Of a DNA stretch of 64,000 bases, positions 39,180 to 47,767 are shown piece by piece; positions within the stretch are counted from its first letter, which is position 1; each line of letters starts with the position of its first letter. The position numbers were made by a program, and so were the translations under genes. The DNA is from JALZKA01 sp033856515 (GTDB lineage: Bacteria; Actinomycetota; Thermoleophilia; Solirubrobacterales; 70-9): contig JAWVEY010000008.1 in NCBI GenBank assembly GCA_033856515.1, positions 1 through 64,000 on the forward strand, given 5' to 3'. The notes below the pieces were generated by a model that had not been told where the DNA came from, searched no databases, and worked only from the letters and a program-made list of their open reading frames with translations.

Positions 39180-39922
39180 GCGTGGGCACTCCCGAGGAAG
39201 CCGTGATCTGGCACGACATCGAGAATGGCGCGTACGAGGCCGACCTCGAGCTCTGGCGCGAGCTTGCCCTGGGCGCGGGTGGGCCCGTCCTCGAAGTCGG
39301 TTGCGGCACCGGGCGGGTCGCGATCGACCTGGCGCGGCACGGCCACCATGTGCTTGGCGTCGACATCGAGCCCTCCTTCGTCTCCGTGCTGCGTGAGCGG
39401 GCGGCCGCGCGGAACCTCGAGGCGAGCGCCGAGGTTGGCGACGTCCGGGACTTTGAGGTGACCGGCGAATTCGCCCTCATCGTCGTCCCGATGCAGACGA
39501 TTCAGCTTCTCGAAGACGCCGCCGAGCGCCACTCGGCTCTCGAGAGCATGCGCCGGGCCCTGGCGCCAAGGGGCCTCATCGCCGTTGCGATCGTGGAGGG
39601 CGACGCCGGCGCCGACGAGTCAGGCACCGTTGGGCCGCCGCTTCCCGATGTCGCCGAGATCGACGGCTGGGTGTATTCGAGCCTGCCGGTCGAGCTCCGC
39701 ACAGGTGACGGAAAGCTCGTTCTTTCCCGGCTCCGTCAGATCGTCACTCCGGATGGCGATCTCACGGATGAGCGGGTCGACATCACCCTCGCCGCTCTAG
39801 ATCCCGGCGGGCTCGAGCTTGAAGCCGAGGAGGCAGGCCTACGGCCTGCCGGCCGCCGCGAGATCGCCGAGACCAATATCCACGTCGGATCCGCCGTCGT
39901 CCTCTTGGAGGCCGCGCCATGA
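39176..39922 (+). CDS. Class I SAM methyltransferase nested between murT and gatD
   Basis: 248 residues. Motif I is VLEVGCGTGRVAIDLARHGH, followed by VLGVDIEPSFVSVLRERA, the region ALIVVPMQTIQLLEDAAERH and LAPRGLIAVAIVEGDAG. It overlaps murT upstream and gatD downstream by four bases each (ATGA), so it is in obligate translational coupling with both subunits. In known operons murT and gatD are usually adjacent. Whether it methylates a wall precursor, a lipid or something unrelated cannot be told from sequence. Confidence 0.85.
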   Translation: MSVGTPEEAVIWHDIENGAYEADLELWRELALGAGGPVLEVGCGTGRVAIDLARHGHHVLGVDIEPSFVSVLRERAAARNLEASAEVGDVRDFEVTGEFALIVVPMQTIQLLEDAAERHSALESMRRALAPRGLIAVAIVEGDAGADESGTVGPPLPDVAEIDGWVYSSLPVELRTGDGKLVLSRLRQIVTPDGDLTDERVDITLAALDPGGLELEAEEAGLRPAGRREIAETNIHVGSAVVLLEAAP

Positions 39923-40659
39923 GCACGCTCAGGCTCCTCACTCTCTATCCGGACCAGATGAACATCTACGCCGACCGGGGCAACATCCTCTTCTGGCAGC
40001 GCCGCTGCGAGTGGCGCGGGATCGAGTTCCAGCACTCGAGCGCCGGTCCGGGCGACCGGGTGGATGCTTCCGCTCACGACCTCATCTACATCGGCGGCGG
40101 CCAGGACCGCGACCAGAAGCTCGTCGCGGCCGACATGCTTGAGACCAAGCGCGAGGGGCTTGCCACCGCGGTCGACGACGGCGCAGTGGTGCTCGCGGTG
40201 TGCGGCGGCTACCAGTTGCTCGGCCACTCCTACCAGCTAGGTGACCAGCGGATCGCGGGCTTGGGCCTCGCCGATCTCGAGACTGTCCGCGAGGAGGGCC
40301 CGCGGCTGATCGGGAACGTTGCGATCGAGGTCGACCTCGGCACTGGCCCGAAGGTGCTTGCAGGCTTCGAGAACCACGGCGGTCGTACGTATCTCGGCGA
40401 GAGCGCGACCCCGCTTGGGCGGGTCATCAAGGGCTTCGGCAACGACGGCAAGTCGGGCTTCGAGGGCGTGCGCCGCGACAACCTGTTCGGCACCTACCTC
40501 CACGGACCGCTCCTGCCCAAGAACGCGTGGCTCGCCGACCGGCTGATGCAGCTTGCGATCGCTCGCAGCGAGGGGACGGAGCCGGAGCTCGAACCTCTCG
40601 ACGACGAGCTCGAAGCGGCAGGGCACGAGAGCGCCCGCGCCGCCGCAATGCGCGGCTAG
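39919..40659 (+). CDS. gatD: Lipid II isoglutaminyl synthase, GatD glutaminase subunit
   Basis: 246-residue class I-like glutamine amidotransferase (CobB/CobQ type). The nucleophile is Cys95 in VLAVCGGYQLLGHSY and the catalytic His is His195 in FGTYLHGPLLPKN. N-terminal YPDQMNIYADRGNI is the GatD hallmark. It delivers ammonia to MurT. The ATG overlaps the methyltransferase stop. Confidence 0.95.
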   Translation: MSTLRLLTLYPDQMNIYADRGNILFWQRRCEWRGIEFQHSSAGPGDRVDASAHDLIYIGGGQDRDQKLVAADMLETKREGLATAVDDGAVVLAVCGGYQLLGHSYQLGDQRIAGLGLADLETVREEGPRLIGNVAIEVDLGTGPKVLAGFENHGGRTYLGESATPLGRVIKGFGNDGKSGFEGVRRDNLFGTYLHGPLLPKNAWLADRLMQLAIARSEGTEPELEPLDDELEAAGHESARAAAMRG

Positions 40660-40689
40660 CCCGCCACAATCGCAGGTAATCTCCGTCAG

Positions 40690-41076
40690 GTGAGCGGCAC
40701 AACGGAATCGCCCGGCAAGGAATTTGCCGAAGCTCTTGTGGGGAAGAACTTCTCGCGCGCCGCCGGCGTTCTCGATCCGGAGGTGGACTTCCGGGCCCTC
40801 ACGCCGAACATGACGTGGCAGGCGTCTGGGCCGGACGATGTCGTCCAGAGCGTGCTTCAAGAGTGGTTCGAGGACTCAGATGAGGTCGAGGAGCTGCTGT
40901 CGTTCGAAGCCAAGTCCTTCGCGGACCGCGAGCACGTCGCCTACAGCCTCCGAGGCCGCGACGAGGACGGGCCGTACGTTGTGGAGCAGCAGGCCTACTT
41001 CACAGCCGAGTCGGGCCGGATCGTCTGGATGCGCGTCCTCTGCTCGGGCAAGCGGCCCGCCGATACGGCCGGCTAG
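40690..41076 (+). CDS. NTF2/SnoaL-like protein
   Basis: 128 residues: FAEALVGKNFSRAAGVLDPE, VDFRALTPNMTWQASGPDDV, then EVEELLSFEAKSFADREHVA and ESGRIVWMRVLCSGK. The length and cone-shaped alpha+beta pattern fit the NTF2-like superfamily; no catalytic residues are evident. GTG start with TAATCT seven bases upstream. Shares a CTAG stop overlap with the convergent acetyltransferase. Confidence 0.72.
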   Translation: MSGTTESPGKEFAEALVGKNFSRAAGVLDPEVDFRALTPNMTWQASGPDDVVQSVLQEWFEDSDEVEELLSFEAKSFADREHVAYSLRGRDEDGPYVVEQQAYFTAESGRIVWMRVLCSGKRPADTAG

Positions 41077-41558
41077 AGCTCCAGGTACATCACGTGGAGC
41101 CCGACGAGCCCCTCGCTCGGGTGGTCGAACGCTTTCGGCACCGTGCCCGCGATCTCGAACCCCAGCTTCTTCCAGAGCGCGACCGCGCCTTCGTTCGTCT
41201 CCACGACCGCGTTGAACTGGATCAACTTGAAGCCCGCGTCACGCGCCCACTCGATCAGGTCCTCGCCGAGCGCCCGCCCGATGCCCTCTCCTGAGCGCTC
41301 CTGGTCCACCATGAAGCTGCCGCTCGCGACGTGAGAGCCGTTGCCAGGCCGGTTGGGGTAACCGGTCGCGGTGCCGACGATCTCGCCGTCAAGCTCCGCC
41401 ACGGCGGTGCGCACGCCGTCGCCGAGCATCCAGTAGCGCCGACCCTCCTCCTCGTCCATGTCGGTGTCGAGCGCATACGTCTCCCCGGCCTCGACGATCG
41501 GCTGCATGATGTGCCAGATCGCCGGCCAGTCATCGGTTGTGGCCTCGCGGACGACCAT
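41073..41558 (-). CDS. GNAT family N-acetyltransferase
   Basis: 161 residues: VREATTDDWPAIWHIMQPIV, a central strand VAELDGEIVGTATGYPNRPG, acetyl-CoA-binding FMVDQERSGEGIGRALGEDL, and FNAVVETNEGAVALWKKLGF. The substrate is unknown. It is the last gene of an hflX-dut-GNAT unit, three bases after dut. Confidence 0.85.
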   Translation of the reverse strand: MVVREATTDDWPAIWHIMQPIVEAGETYALDTDMDEEEGRRYWMLGDGVRTAVAELDGEIVGTATGYPNRPGNGSHVASGSFMVDQERSGEGIGRALGEDLIEWARDAGFKLIQFNAVVETNEGAVALWKKLGFEIAGTVPKAFDHPSEGLVGLHVMYLEL

Positions 41559-41561
41559 GCA

Positions 41562-41993
41562 CTAGCGACCCGTCGAGCCGAAGCCGCCCTCGCCCCGCTC
41601 GGACTCGGCGAGTGCGTCGGCCTCGACAGGTGCGAGCGATGCGAAGGGCACTACGAGAAGCTGCGCGATCCGATCGCCCTCTGAAATGTCGAACGCCTCT
41701 TCGCGGTCAGTGTTGAGCAGAAGAACTCGGACCTCGCCGCGATAGCCCGCGTCGATCAGGCCCGGCGCGTTGACGAGCGAGATGCCGTGCTTCGCCGCCC
41801 ATCCCGAGCGCGGTAGGACAAGGCCCGCATGCCCTTCGGGGATCTCGATCGCAATCCCGGTGCCGACGCTTGCACGGGCGCCCGGCTCGAGCCGCGCCGC
41901 CTCGGACGCATAGAGATCGAGCCCGGCGTCACCCGCGGTCGCGCGCGTCGGCAGCTTCGCGGTCGCCGTAAGGCGCTGGATGGGAAGCGTCAC
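41562..41993 (-). CDS. dut: dUTP diphosphatase
   Basis: 143-residue trimeric-type dUTPase that hydrolyses dUTP to dUMP and keeps uracil out of DNA. All five motifs are visible: AGDAGLDLYA, PRSGWAAKHG, NAPGLIDAGYRGEVRV with catalytic Asp, EGDRIAQLLVVP and ERGEGGFGSTGR. It starts in a four-base overlap with the hflX stop. Confidence 0.96.
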   Translation of the reverse strand: MTLPIQRLTATAKLPTRATAGDAGLDLYASEAARLEPGARASVGTGIAIEIPEGHAGLVLPRSGWAAKHGISLVNAPGLIDAGYRGEVRVLLLNTDREEAFDISEGDRIAQLLVVPFASLAPVEADALAESERGEGGFGSTGR

Positions 41994-43309
41994 GGGCGGC
42001 CGTTGACGCTGAACTCTTCGAAGCGGTGCGCGAGAGCCTTCGGGACCTTGGCGCTGACGCGCACTCCCTCCGGGCTCTCCTCTCGCTCCAGGTCGCCGGC
42101 TAGCTCGTAGAGCTCCGCTAACCGTGCCCCCTCGGCATAGGGCACTAGGAGCTCCATTGGCTCCAGCGTGCGCTCGAACTCCACCGCGATCCGGTCGCGC
42201 AGCTCGTCGAGCCCCTCCCCCGTTTCTGCCGAGATGCCCACGGCGTCGCGGCGGCCAACGAGGACGCGGCCGCGCTCCTCGGTGTCGAGGAGGTCGATCT
42301 TGTTGAACACAAGAAGCCGAGGTCGGTCGCCTGCATCCATCTCCTTGAGGACTGAATCGACGGCCGCGATCGAACCCGCTCGCTGCTCGTCGGGCTCGGA
42401 CGCATCGACGACGTGAAGGATCAGGTCGGCGAGCCGCGTTTCCTTGAGCGTCGCCTTGAACGCCTCGACGAGCTGGTGTGGAAGCTTGCGGATGAAGCCG
42501 ACCGTGTCCGTGAGGAGGTACGGGCGCCCGTCGTGCTCGTAGCCGCGGGTCGTGGGGTCGAGTGTGTGGAAGAGGCGCGAGCCCACGCCGACCTCTGCGC
42601 CGGTGAGCGCGTTCAGGAGGGTTGACTTGCCGGCGTTGGTGTAGCCCGCGAGCGCAACGGCCGGCACGGCCGAAGCCTCGCGGCGCGCACGCATAGTCTC
42701 TCGACCCTGCTCCACGTGCTCGAGCTTTCGCCGCAGCGCCGTGATCCGGTCGCGCGCGAGGCGGCGGTCGGTCTCGATCTGGGACTCGCCCGGGCCCCTG
42801 GTGCCGATGCCGCCGTCCATTCGCCCGGCGCCGAGGCGCTCAAGGTGGGTCCAGAGCCCGCGCATGCGGGCGAGGTTGTACTCCAGCTGCGCCAGCTCGA
42901 CCTGGAGCTTGCCTTCGGCCGAGTGCGCGTGGTCGGCGAAGATGTCGAGGATCACCGCGGTCCTGTCGATCACGGGGACGTCGAGCGCCGCCTCGAGGTT
43001 CCGCTCCTGGCGCGGCGCCAACTCGTCGTCGCAGGCGACGAGGTTCGCGCCGGACGCCTTGATCGCGTCCTTGACCTCAGAAAGCTTGCCGCGGCCCAGG
43101 TAGCGATCGGGATCCGGCTTGTCACGCATCTGGACCACCTCGCCAGAGGTGGCGACGCCCGCAGTCCGCAGGAGCTCCTTCAGCTCGGCGAGCGGGTCGT
43201 CGACGCTCGCCGCTGCTTGGGGCAGCGCGCCGATCGCAAGCGCCCGCTGGCGCGCCCGCGGGTTGCGCAGGCCGGCCGCAGGGCCGTTAGATGTGGCGGA
43301 AGCCTCCAC
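41990..43309 (-). CDS. hflX: Ribosome-associated GTPase HflX
   Basis: 439 residues. The HflX N-terminal domain includes RDKPDPDRYLGRGKLSEVKD and the linker GIGTRGPGESQIETDRRLAR. The G domain shows G1 GYTNAGKSTLLNAL, G3 TDTVGFIRKLPHQLVEAF and G4 LVFNKIDLLD. HflX splits stalled or stressed ribosomes. GTG start preceded by TACAAT seven bases upstream, so probably leaderless. First gene of the hflX-dut-GNAT unit. Confidence 0.95.
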   Translation of the reverse strand: MEASATSNGPAAGLRNPRARQRALAIGALPQAAASVDDPLAELKELLRTAGVATSGEVVQMRDKPDPDRYLGRGKLSEVKDAIKASGANLVACDDELAPRQERNLEAALDVPVIDRTAVILDIFADHAHSAEGKLQVELAQLEYNLARMRGLWTHLERLGAGRMDGGIGTRGPGESQIETDRRLARDRITALRRKLEHVEQGRETMRARREASAVPAVALAGYTNAGKSTLLNALTGAEVGVGSRLFHTLDPTTRGYEHDGRPYLLTDTVGFIRKLPHQLVEAFKATLKETRLADLILHVVDASEPDEQRAGSIAAVDSVLKEMDAGDRPRLLVFNKIDLLDTEERGRVLVGRRDAVGISAETGEGLDELRDRIAVEFERTLEPMELLVPYAEGARLAELYELAGDLEREESPEGVRVSAKVPKALAHRFEEFSVNGRP

Positions 43310-43339
43310 CCGATCGATTGTAGGCCTGCCGCGGGAACG

Positions 43340-44236
43340 CTACGGGCAGACGTACGGGGAGTCCGGAAGCCGCTTGGCGGTCAGGCCAATGTCCCCGACG
43401 AACGGCAGCGCGTTCACGCCGCAGGCATCCTCAATCGACTCATCGACGGCTGAGCCTGTCGAGCGCTTTGTGTAGTTCGTCGCCGTCGTGAACAGACCGA
43501 GGTCGTGCATCTTCGATAGGTCATCGAGCGCCTCGTCGCGATCCCGGTCCGAATTGCGCACGTACTTCTTGCGGTCGAAGTCATAAGTCCATGTCACGTC
43601 CTCCCGGTTCCAGCCATCCAGATGGCCGTCGTCGAGGATCCCGAACTTCTTGAAGCCCCAGTAGCCGTTCTGGGCGAACAGGAGCCCGCCCTCAGTGTGG
43701 ACCAGGTCCCCAAGACGCGCCACCAACTCGCGCATGCCGTCGCGCTGCTTCTTGTGCTTGTTCGGCTCGATCATGTCGACGTTGTCGAGGAAGAGCCCGT
43801 CGAAGCCCTTATCGAGGATCTCCGGCGCAATCTCGTCTACAAGCGCGTCGCGGAGCCCCGCCTTCGAGACATCAGCGAACCATTCGTCCTTCCAGTTCTG
43901 CCAGGCAGCGAGGCGGTACTGCTTGACCTCGTCGTACCAGCCGCGCCACTTCTCGATCGTCCCGACGCTGAGGTAGGCCAGGACGGTCGAACCCTCGGCC
44001 TTGAGGGCGGCGACCTTGGCTTCAGAAGCCTCCTCCCCATCGACGACCACGACGTCGTAATCGCCGAGGCGGTCGGCCACATCGCTTGCGCTCCCTTCGA
44101 TCATCCCGTTCCCGATGCCGAACGCGAACGAGTCCGTACCCACGAGAAGTGGATCGTCCGATCCGCCGGCGCCGGCCTGTGGCGCCACGCTCAGAGCGAG
44201 GGCTACCAAAGCCCCTGGGAGGACCGCCTTCCTCAT
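43340..44236 (-). CDS. Secreted GH114-type endo-alpha-1,4-polygalactosaminidase-like protein
   Basis: 298 residues with a signal peptide (AVLPGALVALALSVAPQAGA). The TIM-barrel pattern of GH114 is clear: VLAYLSVGTIEKWRGWYDEV, PEILDKGFDGLFLDNVDMIE with the likely catalytic Asp, and GGLLFAQNGYWGFKK. GH114 enzymes degrade galactosaminogalactan-like polymers. It lies 51 bases from a divergent NAD-dependent epimerase gene. Confidence 0.85.
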   Translation of the reverse strand: MRKAVLPGALVALALSVAPQAGAGGSDDPLLVGTDSFAFGIGNGMIEGSASDVADRLGDYDVVVVDGEEASEAKVAALKAEGSTVLAYLSVGTIEKWRGWYDEVKQYRLAAWQNWKDEWFADVSKAGLRDALVDEIAPEILDKGFDGLFLDNVDMIEPNKHKKQRDGMRELVARLGDLVHTEGGLLFAQNGYWGFKKFGILDDGHLDGWNREDVTWTYDFDRKKYVRNSDRDRDEALDDLSKMHDLGLFTTATNYTKRSTGSAVDESIEDACGVNALPFVGDIGLTAKRLPDSPYVCP

Positions 44237-44274
44237 CGCCTATCCATCGACTTCCGGGCCACGAAGGTTGAGGA

Positions 44275-44280
44275 TAGGCT
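44275..44280 (+). promoter_or_regulatory. Putative -10 box (TAGGCT) of the epimerase gene
   Basis: TAGGCT is followed by seven bases and the ATG at 44288. There is no ribosome binding site between, matching the leaderless pattern. Confidence 0.45.
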
Positions 44281-44287
44281 TGCGTCC

Positions 44288-45265
44288 ATGAAGGTCTTCG
44301 TCACCGGGGGAACAGGGTTCATCGGCGGTCACGTCGTGCGTCAGCTGCGCGAGCGCGGCGACGAAGTCACGGCGCTCGTGCGCTCCCCGGAGAAGGCGCA
44401 GGCCCTGAGCGATCTCGGTGCCGAGTTGGTCGAGGGAGACCTCTCCGATCGCGCAAAGCTCGCCGCCGCGATGCAGGGTTCCGACGCCGTCATCCACGGC
44501 GCCGCCATCTACGAGGTCGGCATCCCCAAGTCCCGCCGCGAGCCGATGCGCCAGGCGAACGTCGTCGGCACCGAGAACGCCCTGGGCGCGGCACTCGACG
44601 CCAAGATCCCCCGCGTCGTCTACATCTCGACCATCGGCGCCTTCGGCAATACGAACGGCGAGGTCGTCGACGAGACGTACGACCACCCCGGGCAGAGCTT
44701 CACCTCGTACTACGAGGAGACGAAGTACGAGGCGCACCAGATCGCCAAGGGCTTGATCGCCGACGGCCTCCCTTGCGTGATGGTCCAGCCCGGCGGTGTC
44801 TACGGCCCAGACGACCACTCGGCCATCGGCCAGCAGATCCTCGACTTCGCCAACGGGAAGCTGCCGTTCGTGGCATTCCCTGAGGTCGGCATGAACATGG
44901 TCCACGTCGAAGACGTTGCGACTGGCGTTCTCCTTGCTCTCGACAAGGGCGAGATCGGCGAGTCCTACGTCCTGGGCGGCGACATCACCACCATGCGCGG
45001 GGTCATCGACACAACCGCCAGCGTCATGGGCAAGAAAGAACCGCGCGGAAACGTTCCGACGGGCCTCCTCAAGGCCATCGCTCCGGCAGGCCCCGTAATC
45101 GGCAAGCTGATGGGACAGCCGCCGAACATGCGAGAGCTCATCTCCTCAGCCGACGGCGTCACGTTCTGGGCTTCCTCGGACAAGGCCGAGCAGAAGCTCG
45201 GCTACGAGCACCGCCCGCTTGATCGCGGCCTTCGTGAGACGCTCGAAGCAGAGGGCAAGCTCTAG
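44288..45265 (+). CDS. NAD(P)-dependent epimerase/dehydratase (extended SDR)
   Basis: 325 residues. Rossmann motif VFVTGGTGFIGGHVVRQLRE at the N-terminus, VEGDLSDRAKLAAAMQGSDA, and the catalytic Tyr/Lys in FTSYYEETKYEAHQIAKGL. VQPGGVYGPDDHS and FPEVGMNMVHVEDVATG are typical of dihydroflavonol reductase-like and hopanoid-associated sugar epimerase-type SDRs. Substrate not assignable. ATG chosen for the immediate Rossmann start and the TAGGCT box. Confidence 0.9.
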   Translation: MKVFVTGGTGFIGGHVVRQLRERGDEVTALVRSPEKAQALSDLGAELVEGDLSDRAKLAAAMQGSDAVIHGAAIYEVGIPKSRREPMRQANVVGTENALGAALDAKIPRVVYISTIGAFGNTNGEVVDETYDHPGQSFTSYYEETKYEAHQIAKGLIADGLPCVMVQPGGVYGPDDHSAIGQQILDFANGKLPFVAFPEVGMNMVHVEDVATGVLLALDKGEIGESYVLGGDITTMRGVIDTTASVMGKKEPRGNVPTGLLKAIAPAGPVIGKLMGQPPNMRELISSADGVTFWASSDKAEQKLGYEHRPLDRGLRETLEAEGKL

Positions 45266-45267
45266 CT

Positions 45268-46137
45268 TCAGGCGACGGCCGGGGTGCCTTCGGAGGTGCG
45301 CGGGGCCGGAATCAGGACCGCCGCCGAAATCACCGCGGCGAAGGCAGCCGCACGGGCGATGATCCCCAGCGCGTCGGCGCCGATCGGGTCGCCGAAAACG
45401 AGAATTCCGCCTGCGATCGCAGTTACGTTCGCCGCGATCGAAGTCAGCGCGATCACTTGGATCGGCGGGCCGATCTGAAGGCCGCGGGCGAGCGCGAAGA
45501 ACGCCAGCACACCGGCACAGACCGTCACAAGGCTCCACGGGCTGACGAGGCCGAGCAGCCCGTCAGTCGCGACGCTTCCAGTCAAAACCTTGGTCGAAAC
45601 GTTCCCGACGCCAACGAGGATGCCCGCGGCGACGCCGAACATGACGCCGCTCTGCGCGTGGTCCGTGGAGTTCGAGCCCCTGTGCAGGAGCATGCCGCCG
45701 GCGACGACGAAGGCCCCTTCGAAAGCCAGGAGAGCCGCCAGGGAGTAGGCCGAGTCCGTCTCAGTGGCCTCAGCCGTGACGGCCAGCCATGCGAGACCGG
45801 CCGCGCTGAGGAAGAGTCCCGTCCACTCGCGGCGGCCGAGGCGAATCCCGAAGTACCTCTGCGCGGGCAGCGCCAAGAGCGCGAGGCCGCCGGCCGTGAC
45901 GACCTGGACCATAGAAAGCGGGGCCAGCGCCATGGCGACCACGTGGAAGCCCCATGCGACGGCCGCGACGGCAAACCCGATCAGCCACCACTTCGAGCGA
46001 AAGAGCGCGACGCCGCTCTTGAGCGGCTGGCTGAACCGCACCGTTGGGGCCTGGCTGGCGCCCCGGTGCTTGCACAGGACCGCGACATTTGCCGCAAGGG
46101 CCGATGCAACGGCGAAGATGATCCCTAGTTCCGACAC
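45268..46137 (-). CDS. DMT-superfamily (EamA/NIPA-like) membrane transporter
   Basis: 289 residues, about nine to ten hydrophobic helices in two similar halves: IIFAVASALAANVAVLCKHR, then WWLIGFAVAAVAWGFHVVAM and IQVIALTSIAANVTAIAGGI. This is the drug/metabolite transporter topology. Substrate unknown. Convergent with the epimerase, two bases apart. Confidence 0.85.
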   Translation of the reverse strand: MSELGIIFAVASALAANVAVLCKHRGASQAPTVRFSQPLKSGVALFRSKWWLIGFAVAAVAWGFHVVAMALAPLSMVQVVTAGGLALLALPAQRYFGIRLGRREWTGLFLSAAGLAWLAVTAEATETDSAYSLAALLAFEGAFVVAGGMLLHRGSNSTDHAQSGVMFGVAAGILVGVGNVSTKVLTGSVATDGLLGLVSPWSLVTVCAGVLAFFALARGLQIGPPIQVIALTSIAANVTAIAGGILVFGDPIGADALGIIARAAAFAAVISAAVLIPAPRTSEGTPAVA

Positions 46138-46186
46138 TCCACAGAGCCCTTCGTCCGCTTACGAGCACTGCATGAGTGATCTGGAC

Positions 46187-46576
46187 CTATCTGGACGGCT
46201 TGACGGCCTCCGCTTCGATCTCGACCTTCCAGCGCGCGTCCAGAAGCGCAGCGACCACCACCATCGAGGTGGCGGGCGGATTGGCGGCGAAACACCTCGC
46301 GTGCTCGGTCCCAACCGCCTCCTGATACCTGGCATCGGTCACGAACATCCGCGTCCGTACGACGTCGTCCATGCTCGAGCCTGCGTCGGTCAGGGCCTTG
46401 TCGATGATCTCGAGGCATCTGCGTGCCTGTACCCCCGGATCGCGATCGCACTCGCCGCCGGGCCATATCGCGGCCGTTCCCGAGACGATCACGCGGTCTC
46501 CGACGACGACCGCGCGGCAATAGCCGTAGCGCTCCTCGAGCTCCGTCTCCGAGAAGATGCGCTGACGGTCGGCCAC
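46187..46576 (-). CDS. RidA/YER057c/UK114 family protein
   Basis: 129 residues: CRAVVVGDRVIVSGTAAIWP, QARRCLEIIDKALTDAGSSM, VVRTRMFVTDARYQEAVGTE and LLDARWKVEIEAEAVK. The family hydrolyses reactive enamine/imine intermediates from PLP enzymes or has related roles. The ARWKVEIEA segment is where RidA has its Arg. It is five bases behind dapL, a PLP aminotransferase, which fits that role. Confidence 0.88.
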   Translation of the reverse strand: MADRQRIFSETELEERYGYCRAVVVGDRVIVSGTAAIWPGGECDRDPGVQARRCLEIIDKALTDAGSSMDDVVRTRMFVTDARYQEAVGTEHARCFAANPPATSMVVVAALLDARWKVEIEAEAVKPSR

Positions 46577-46581
46577 GACGC

Positions 46582-47754
46582 TCAGCCCGAGAGATGCTCG
46601 CGCATACGCTCGACCGCCTCGGTGATGCGCTCGTCGGGCGTCGTCAGCGAGATGCGGAAGAACCCCTCGCCCGACGGCCCGTACATCGAGCCGGGCGAGA
46701 TCACAACGGCCGCCTCTTCCAGAGCCAGCTCTGCGAACGATGTCGAGGTGTGCCCATCAGGGACCGGCGCCCAGACGTAGATCGTCCCCTTTGGCGTCGC
46801 CACGTCCACGCCGATGTCCTGAAGCGCGGACACGACGAGGTTCCGCCGCCGCGCGTAGATCGCGTTCATCTCTTCGATCGAGCCAGAAGGCGCATCGAGA
46901 GCGGCCGCGCCTGCCAGCTGAACCGCCTCGAACAGGCCCGAGTCGATGTTGGTTTTCAGGCGCCAGTAGGTCTGGATCGCATCGGCGTTGCCCAGGATCG
47001 CCGCGCAGCGCCAGCCCGTCATGTTGAAGCCCTTCGAGAGCGAAAAGACCTCGACGCCTACATCCTTCGCGCCGGGCGTCGCCAAGAAGCTGGGCGCTAC
47101 GTACCCGTCGTAGGTCGTCTCGGAGTAGGCGTTGTCGTGGACGACCAGGAACTCGTGCTTCCGCGCCAGCTCCACGACCTGCTCGAAGAAATCATCGGGA
47201 GCGACCGCGCCCGTCGGGTTGTTCGGGTAGTTCAGGAACATCAGGCGAGCCTTCGACAGCGCCATCGGGTCGATCGCGTCCAGGTCGGGCACGAAGCCCA
47301 GGCTGGGATCGAGCGGCAGGACGACCGCTTCGGCGCCGGCGAGCACCGGGCCGCCTGTGTAAACGGGATAACCCGGGTCTGAGGCGAGCGCGATGTCGCC
47401 TGGGTCGAGGAAGGCGAAGCAGAGGTTGTAGATGCACTCCTTCGCGCCGATGGCCGGGATGACCTCGGTCTCTGGGTCGATCTCGACGCCGAACCGGCGG
47501 TCGTAGAAGCGCGAGAGCGCCTCACGGAACTCTGCGCGGCCGCGGTTCGACGGGTACTGGTGCGTACCGGGATCCGCGACCGCCGCCTGCATCGCCTCGA
47601 CGATATGCGGATACGTGGGCGTGTCCGGGTCTCCGATGCCTAGCGAGATCACGTCGATACCGGCCGCCTTCTTGTCGGCGACTTTGCGCTCGAGCTCGGC
47701 GAACATGTACGGCGGAATCGCCTCGAGACGCTGTGATGGATCCGTTCGGCCCAT
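46582..47754 (-). CDS. dapL: LL-diaminopimelate aminotransferase
   Basis: 390-residue class I PLP aminotransferase. Motifs: VISLGIGDPDTPTYPHIVEA, IGAKECIYNL, LNYPNNPTGAVAP, VVHDNAYSETTYDG and the PLP lysine in VFSLSKGFNMTGWRCA. The IGAKE and SKGFNMTGWR features fit DapL-type enzymes, which convert tetrahydrodipicolinate straight to LL-DAP. Adjacent dapF supports this assignment over another aminotransferase. A TTG at 47775 would add seven residues; TAGCCT upstream of ATG 47754 favours the shorter form. Confidence 0.87.
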   Translation of the reverse strand: MGRTDPSQRLEAIPPYMFAELERKVADKKAAGIDVISLGIGDPDTPTYPHIVEAMQAAVADPGTHQYPSNRGRAEFREALSRFYDRRFGVEIDPETEVIPAIGAKECIYNLCFAFLDPGDIALASDPGYPVYTGGPVLAGAEAVVLPLDPSLGFVPDLDAIDPMALSKARLMFLNYPNNPTGAVAPDDFFEQVVELARKHEFLVVHDNAYSETTYDGYVAPSFLATPGAKDVGVEVFSLSKGFNMTGWRCAAILGNADAIQTYWRLKTNIDSGLFEAVQLAGAAALDAPSGSIEEMNAIYARRRNLVVSALQDIGVDVATPKGTIYVWAPVPDGHTSTSFAELALEEAAVVISPGSMYGPSGEGFFRISLTTPDERITEAVERMREHLSG

Positions 47755-47767
47755 GGGGCCGATGAGG

